From Oscillospiraceae bacterium (GTDB taxonomy: Bacteria > Bacillota > Clostridia > Oscillospirales > Acutalibacteraceae), in the NCBI GenBank assembly GCA_902761265.1, contig CACWJV010000017.1, positions 1 through 16,292 on the forward strand: DNA of 16,292 nt. Direction: 5' to 3'. The translations under genes and the position numbers were made by a program. How positions within the stretch are numbered: position 1 is the first letter of the stretch; every line of letters begins with the position of its first letter. The notes under the pieces are model-generated. The model searched no databases. It saw nothing but the letters and a program-made list of their open reading frames with translations, and was not told where the DNA came from. Of this stretch, positions 14,283 to 16,292 are shown piece after piece.

Positions 14283-14961
14283 CGGCAAGGTCGACACCTC
14301 CTTCCGGACACAGCAAGGTATACTTGCCGCTGCGCAGCGTCTGCAGCAGGTCCGCGTTGGTGCGGATCGGCCGCAGCGTTTCGATACCACCGCAGGGAAT
14401 GTCTTTTTCGTAGTGCGTGTCGCTGCCGCTCGACATGGGCTTGCCGCACGCTTTCGCCCACTGCAGCGCCTTCTCGTTGCGGTGCGCGTCCGTGTGGCCG
14501 TTGAAGACCTCGATCCCGTCGATGTACTGCGGGTCGCAGCGGTAGATCAGCGGGCGGTAGGGGTGCGCCTGATAAACGAGATAGCCCTGCTTGTGCATCT
14601 CTTCGCAGACTTTCTTTTCGCTCCAAAGCAGCATGTTTTTTTGTTGCCGCAGCCAGTCCTCCTCCACGCCGTAGATCAGGTAATCGTTCACCACACCGTA
14701 GTGCCGCAGCTCGAGCCCGAGCAGGACAGTGAAGCCGTCGCCGCACCAGTCTTTCAGTTCGTGATAAGAAGAAAGATAGTGCTCAATCGCTTTCTGCGGA
14801 CGCAGATAGTGTCCCGGCAGGAACGTCAGCGGGCTGTAATGGTCAGTCAGCACCAGTCCGCTGTAGCCGGCGGTTTCATATTTGCGGACAAGGTCTTTCG
14901 GGTCGATCGTGGCGCAGCGGGACACGCCGCCGGTATGACAATGCAATTCGTATTTGTACAT
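14266..14961 (-). CDS. PHP-domain metal-dependent phosphoesterase
   Basis: A 231-residue single-domain PHP protein. Metal ligands are visible in order: ELHCHT (His7, His9), LTDHYSP (Asp40, His41), LLGLELRH with its Glu, YQAHPYRP, EVFNGH, and SGSDTHYEKD near the end. PHP proteins hydrolyse phosphodiesters or phosphomonoesters, for example histidinol phosphate or nucleotide products; this short form has no attached polymerase domain and its substrate is unknown. The start chosen is ATG at 14959-14961 behind AAGGAAG; the extension to 15042 is Arg/Lys-rich without a site. It leads the minus-strand cluster with the TIM-barrel and hemolysin III genes and is divergent from the XRE gene. Codons look more GC-ending than in the neighbouring TIM-barrel gene. 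Confidence 0.85.
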   Translation of the reverse strand: MYKYELHCHTGGVSRCATIDPKDLVRKYETAGYSGLVLTDHYSPLTFLPGHYLRPQKAIEHYLSSYHELKDWCGDGFTVLLGLELRHYGVVNDYLIYGVEEDWLRQQKNMLLWSEKKVCEEMHKQGYLVYQAHPYRPLIYRCDPQYIDGIEVFNGHTDAHRNEKALQWAKACGKPMSSGSDTHYEKDIPCGGIETLRPIRTNADLLQTLRSGKYTLLCPEGGVDLAAHKAG

Positions 14962-15052
14962 GAGTTTCGCTTCCTTTCCGCCGCGTTTGCGGCGTCGCTT
15001 GTTTGATGGCGGAAGTATAGGACGCCGCCGTCGGAAAAACAACCCCTTATCA

Positions 15053-15086
15053 GTAGATATATCTCTATGATTTGTAGAGTATATCT
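15053..15086. promoter_or_regulatory. Two operator-like repeats upstream of the XRE gene
   Basis: GTAGATATATCT (15053-15064) and GTAGAGTATATCT (15074-15086) are direct repeats 21 bp apart, two helical turns. The first contains the perfect palindrome AGATATATCT. The second touches the -35 box at 15086. Autoregulation by the XRE protein is a reasonable inference. Confidence 0.5.
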
Positions 15087-15114
15087 TGACAGATCACTCT
15101 ACCGGGAGTAGAAT
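15086..15114 (+). promoter_or_regulatory. Promoter of the XRE regulator
   Basis: TTGACA (15086-15091) and TAGAAT (15109-15114) with 17 bp between them; leader of about 27 bases contains GGAGG at 15133-15137. Confidence 0.82.
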
Positions 15115-15147
15115 AGAATCGACCGAAACCACAGGAGGACAAAGAAT

Positions 15148-15489
15148 ATGTCTGAAAAGCCGAAAAACGAAGTCCTTGCGCAGAACCTTGCGCTGTATCG
15201 AAAGCTGCACGGCTTCACGCAGGCGCAGCTTGCCGACGCGATCGGATATTCCGACAAATCCGTTTCCAAATGGGAACGCGGGGAAGGCACGCCGGATATC
15301 TTTTTGCTGCTCACGCTGTCGGAGATTTACGGCGTCACCGTATCGGAGCTGGTCGGACAAACGGAAAAATGCAAGGACACGCAGGAAAAAATGAAGGCCG
15401 CCGAGCATGATCGCAAGGCGCTGGAGCGCGCAAAGAAAAAAGCCCTTGAACGGGCGAAGAAGCAAAAGAAACACAGCGGGAAGACGTAA
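15148..15489 (+). CDS. XRE-family helix-turn-helix regulator with lysine-rich tail
   Basis: A 113-residue DNA-binding protein. Residues 9-69 form a typical XRE/Cro domain: LALYRKLHGFTQAQLADAIG, then SDKSVSKWERGEGTPD and LLLTLSEIYGVTVSELV. After about 72 the protein is almost only Lys, Glu, Ala and Arg and probably helical (KALERAKKKALERAKKQKK). Many relatives carry membrane segments after the HTH; here none are present, so the protein may be shortened or use the basic tail to bind DNA. Start ATG is 10 bases after GGAGG. It is divergent from the PHP gene and probably controls itself and that cluster through the repeats at 15053-15086. Confidence 0.88.
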   Translation: MSEKPKNEVLAQNLALYRKLHGFTQAQLADAIGYSDKSVSKWERGEGTPDIFLLLTLSEIYGVTVSELVGQTEKCKDTQEKMKAAEHDRKALERAKKKALERAKKQKKHSGKT

Positions 15490-15531
15490 CACAGTCTGAA
15501 AGATTATATCGGTGCATCGGGAGACAGAACA

Positions 15532-15556
15532 GGCAGCGCCCAACATGGACGCTGCC
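15532..15556. terminator. Hairpin between the XRE gene and the right-end genes
   Basis: GGCAGCG (15532-15538) and CGCTGCC (15550-15556) pair, extended by CCA/TGG across one mismatch around a tiny ACA loop. It lies between two convergent genes and could end both; the following T runs are poor, so this is a weak terminator call. Confidence 0.45.
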
Positions 15557-15570
15557 GTAATTAATGTGTT

Positions 15571-15855
15571 TTATGCCGACGGACACTCCAACGAGCCGCC
15601 TGTTTTCATCATCAGTCGAATACCGAACCGCACACCATACCGGAACGCCTCCATCTCAGCGATCGAGTTCATTTCGTTGATGTTGTCATCATACGTTTCC
15701 AGCACTGTCTGCATTTCCGGTGTAAGCGTTTCCGAGAGCCGGTCACGGTTCTGTCCCATGAGCTTGAGCAACTTCTTGTAATAGCGGTTGTCTTCCACGA
15801 TGGTGTCGTGCGGGCTGATGTTGCCGTACCACAGCGATTCCATGACCGAGTTCAT
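15571..15855 (-). CDS. DUF6809-like small protein
   Basis: A 94-residue protein reading SVMESLWYGNISPHDTIVED at the start, then KKLLKLMGQNRDRL and a helical EMQTVLETYDDN; the C-terminal half EMEAFRYGVRFGIRLMM is typical of small clostridial proteins that accompany mobile-element recombinases (DUF6809 as I recall it). Its function is unknown. The start chosen is ATG at 15853-15855, which overlaps the tnpV TGA in an ATGA, with GGGAGG just upstream inside tnpV; the longer frame to 15930 has no site. Translation is probably coupled to tnpV. Confidence 0.75.
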   Translation of the reverse strand: MNSVMESLWYGNISPHDTIVEDNRYYKKLLKLMGQNRDRLSETLTPEMQTVLETYDDNINEMNSIAEMEAFRYGVRFGIRLMMKTGGSLECPSA

Positions 15856-16163
15856 GCAAACACCACCTCCCGCAGCACAAATTCTTCGGCGGCATTGCGG
15901 ATGTTGCCCATCTCCTGAATCCAGCGCCACTGGTCGTTCGCTTTGAGCTGTTCCGTCACGCCGCGTTCCTGCTTCATCCGTGCAACAATGGTGTCCATCA
16001 TGTCGTTTGCCTGCCGGTCAACTTCCAACAGGTGCGGCCAAAGGGTGTTGTTCAACAGCATACGGTTATATTGTATTTTGCGATGCTCTTGCAGATATGT
16101 CCGACGCATTCTGCCGTATTTGCCAAGGGATAGGTTGTCGTTGTAAGTGGATGAATCTTTCAT
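15852..16163 (-). CDS. tnpV: TnpV, transposon-encoded protein
   Basis: A 103-residue protein with the TnpV pattern: GKYGRMRRTYLQEHR (about 14-28), NRMLLNNTLWPHLLEVDRQA, MKQERGVTEQLKANDQ and a final AEEFVLREVVFA. TnpV proteins occur in Tn4451-type serine-recombinase elements; they are small and helical and their role is not proven. Start ATG at 16161-16163 is 9 bases after GGAGG; a longer frame to 16205 runs through that site and is rejected. The gene sits about 80 bases inside the right end. In the excised circle it would follow the recombinase gene on the same strand. Confidence 0.85.
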   Translation of the reverse strand: MKDSSTYNDNLSLGKYGRMRRTYLQEHRKIQYNRMLLNNTLWPHLLEVDRQANDMMDTIVARMKQERGVTEQLKANDQWRWIQEMGNIRNAAEEFVLREVVFA

Positions 16164-16186
16164 AGTAGTAATCCTCCGTAATAAAC

Positions 16187-16211
16187 ATTGAATTTGTCCT
16201 GTCAATTCAAT
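16187..16211. repeat. 8-bp inverted repeat upstream of tnpV
   Basis: ATTGAATT (16187-16194) and AATTCAAT (16204-16211) are perfect inverted repeats around a 9-base spacer. A second short pair, CGGCT/AGCCG, lies at 16217-16235. Both are between the element end and tnpV; regulatory or recombination-accessory roles are possible. Confidence 0.5.
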
Positions 16212-16245
16212 CTTTCCGGCTGATTACAAAAGCCGAAGGGCAATG

Positions 16246-16269
16246 ACTTCCTTACGGAAAGGGGTCCTT
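16246..16269. repeat. Right element end (attR): 22-bp terminal inverted repeat plus TT core
   Basis: Positions 16246-16267 are the inverted match (18 of 22) of 300-321, with the same TTCCGTAAGGAA core in reverse. The TT at 16268-16269 is the second copy of the shared dinucleotide, and tRNA sequence resumes at 16270. Confidence 0.65.
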
Positions 16270-16290
16270 CGATCCCCCTCATCTCCACCA
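16268..16290 (+). tRNA. tRNA-Ala(GGC) remnant, right part (T-loop to CCA)
   Basis: TTCGATC (T-loop, 16268-16274), CCCCT (3' T-stem, 16275-16279), CATCTCC (3' acceptor strand, 16280-16286), discriminator A and an encoded CCA (16288-16290). The T-stem CCCCT pairs perfectly with AGGGG at 293-297, which shows that the two halves belong to one gene interrupted by the element. The acceptor strand would need a 5' partner such as GGGGATG, which is not found at the left side. Confidence 0.75.
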
Positions 16291-16292
16291 GA

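Noticed and set aside
16178..16205. TTGACA/TATTAC promoter for tnpV
   Set aside because: The hexamers are present with 16 bp spacing, but the predicted start would fall inside or beyond the GGAGG ribosome binding site, so it could not make a normal tnpV message.
16246..16290. 3' end of a tmRNA gene
   Set aside because: The ending ATCTCCACCA is shared with tmRNA, but the T-stem continues at 293-297 next to a clear GGC anticodon arm, so this is tRNA-Ala.

Overview
The window reads as almost exactly one integrated mobile element of about 16 kb, with a few hundred bases of host DNA at the left and about 20 at the right. Gene content, strong GGAGG-type ribosome binding sites and the protein families present (TnpX-type large serine recombinase, TnpV, TnpW, MobV-type relaxase) point to a Bacillota host, most likely a gut clostridium of the Ruminococcaceae/Oscillospirales kind. 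That placement is from family knowledge, not a database search.

Ends. Positions 262-299 carry the middle of a tRNA-Ala(GGC) gene: D-loop end, anticodon arm, variable loop and 5' T-stem. Positions 16268-16290 carry the remaining T-loop, T-stem, acceptor strand and CCA. Joined at a shared TT they rebuild a perfect 3' tRNA half. Just inside each junction lies a 22-bp inverted repeat (18 of 22 matches), so the element appears to run from about 298 to 16269. Left of the tRNA is the C-terminus of a nucleotidyltransferase (1-196).

Recombination, mobilization and replication module (394-6640, minus strand). In transcription order: a 100-codon hypothetical gene with no ATG start, a RecA-like RepA helicase (4048-5097), a hairpin-rich oriT candidate (3720-3860), a MobV-type relaxase broken by an exact 55-bp tandem duplication (2447-3704), a TnpW-like protein, and the large serine recombinase (394-2067). 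Upstream of the replication genes is about 1.2 kb without genes, holding two clusters of iteron-like repeats.

Cargo (6642-15489). An alpha/beta hydrolase and an AMP-forming acyl-CoA ligase form an operon, divergent from a TetR-family regulator. Next come a secreted LCAT-like lipase and a CmpB-type membrane protein. On the opposite strand, a PHP phosphoesterase, an uncharacterised TIM-barrel protein and a hemolysin III/PAQR membrane protein form a second cluster, divergent from a short XRE regulator. The lipase, esterase, acyl ligase and membrane-protein set suggests lipid or acyl-chain use, but this is inference.

Right end (15571-16163, minus). TnpV and a DUF6809-like protein overlap by an ATGA. 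In the excised circle these would lie directly downstream of, and in the same direction as, the serine recombinase. The integration genes look intact while the mob/rep genes show decay (a frameshift and two lost ATG starts), so the element may excise but no longer transfer by itself.
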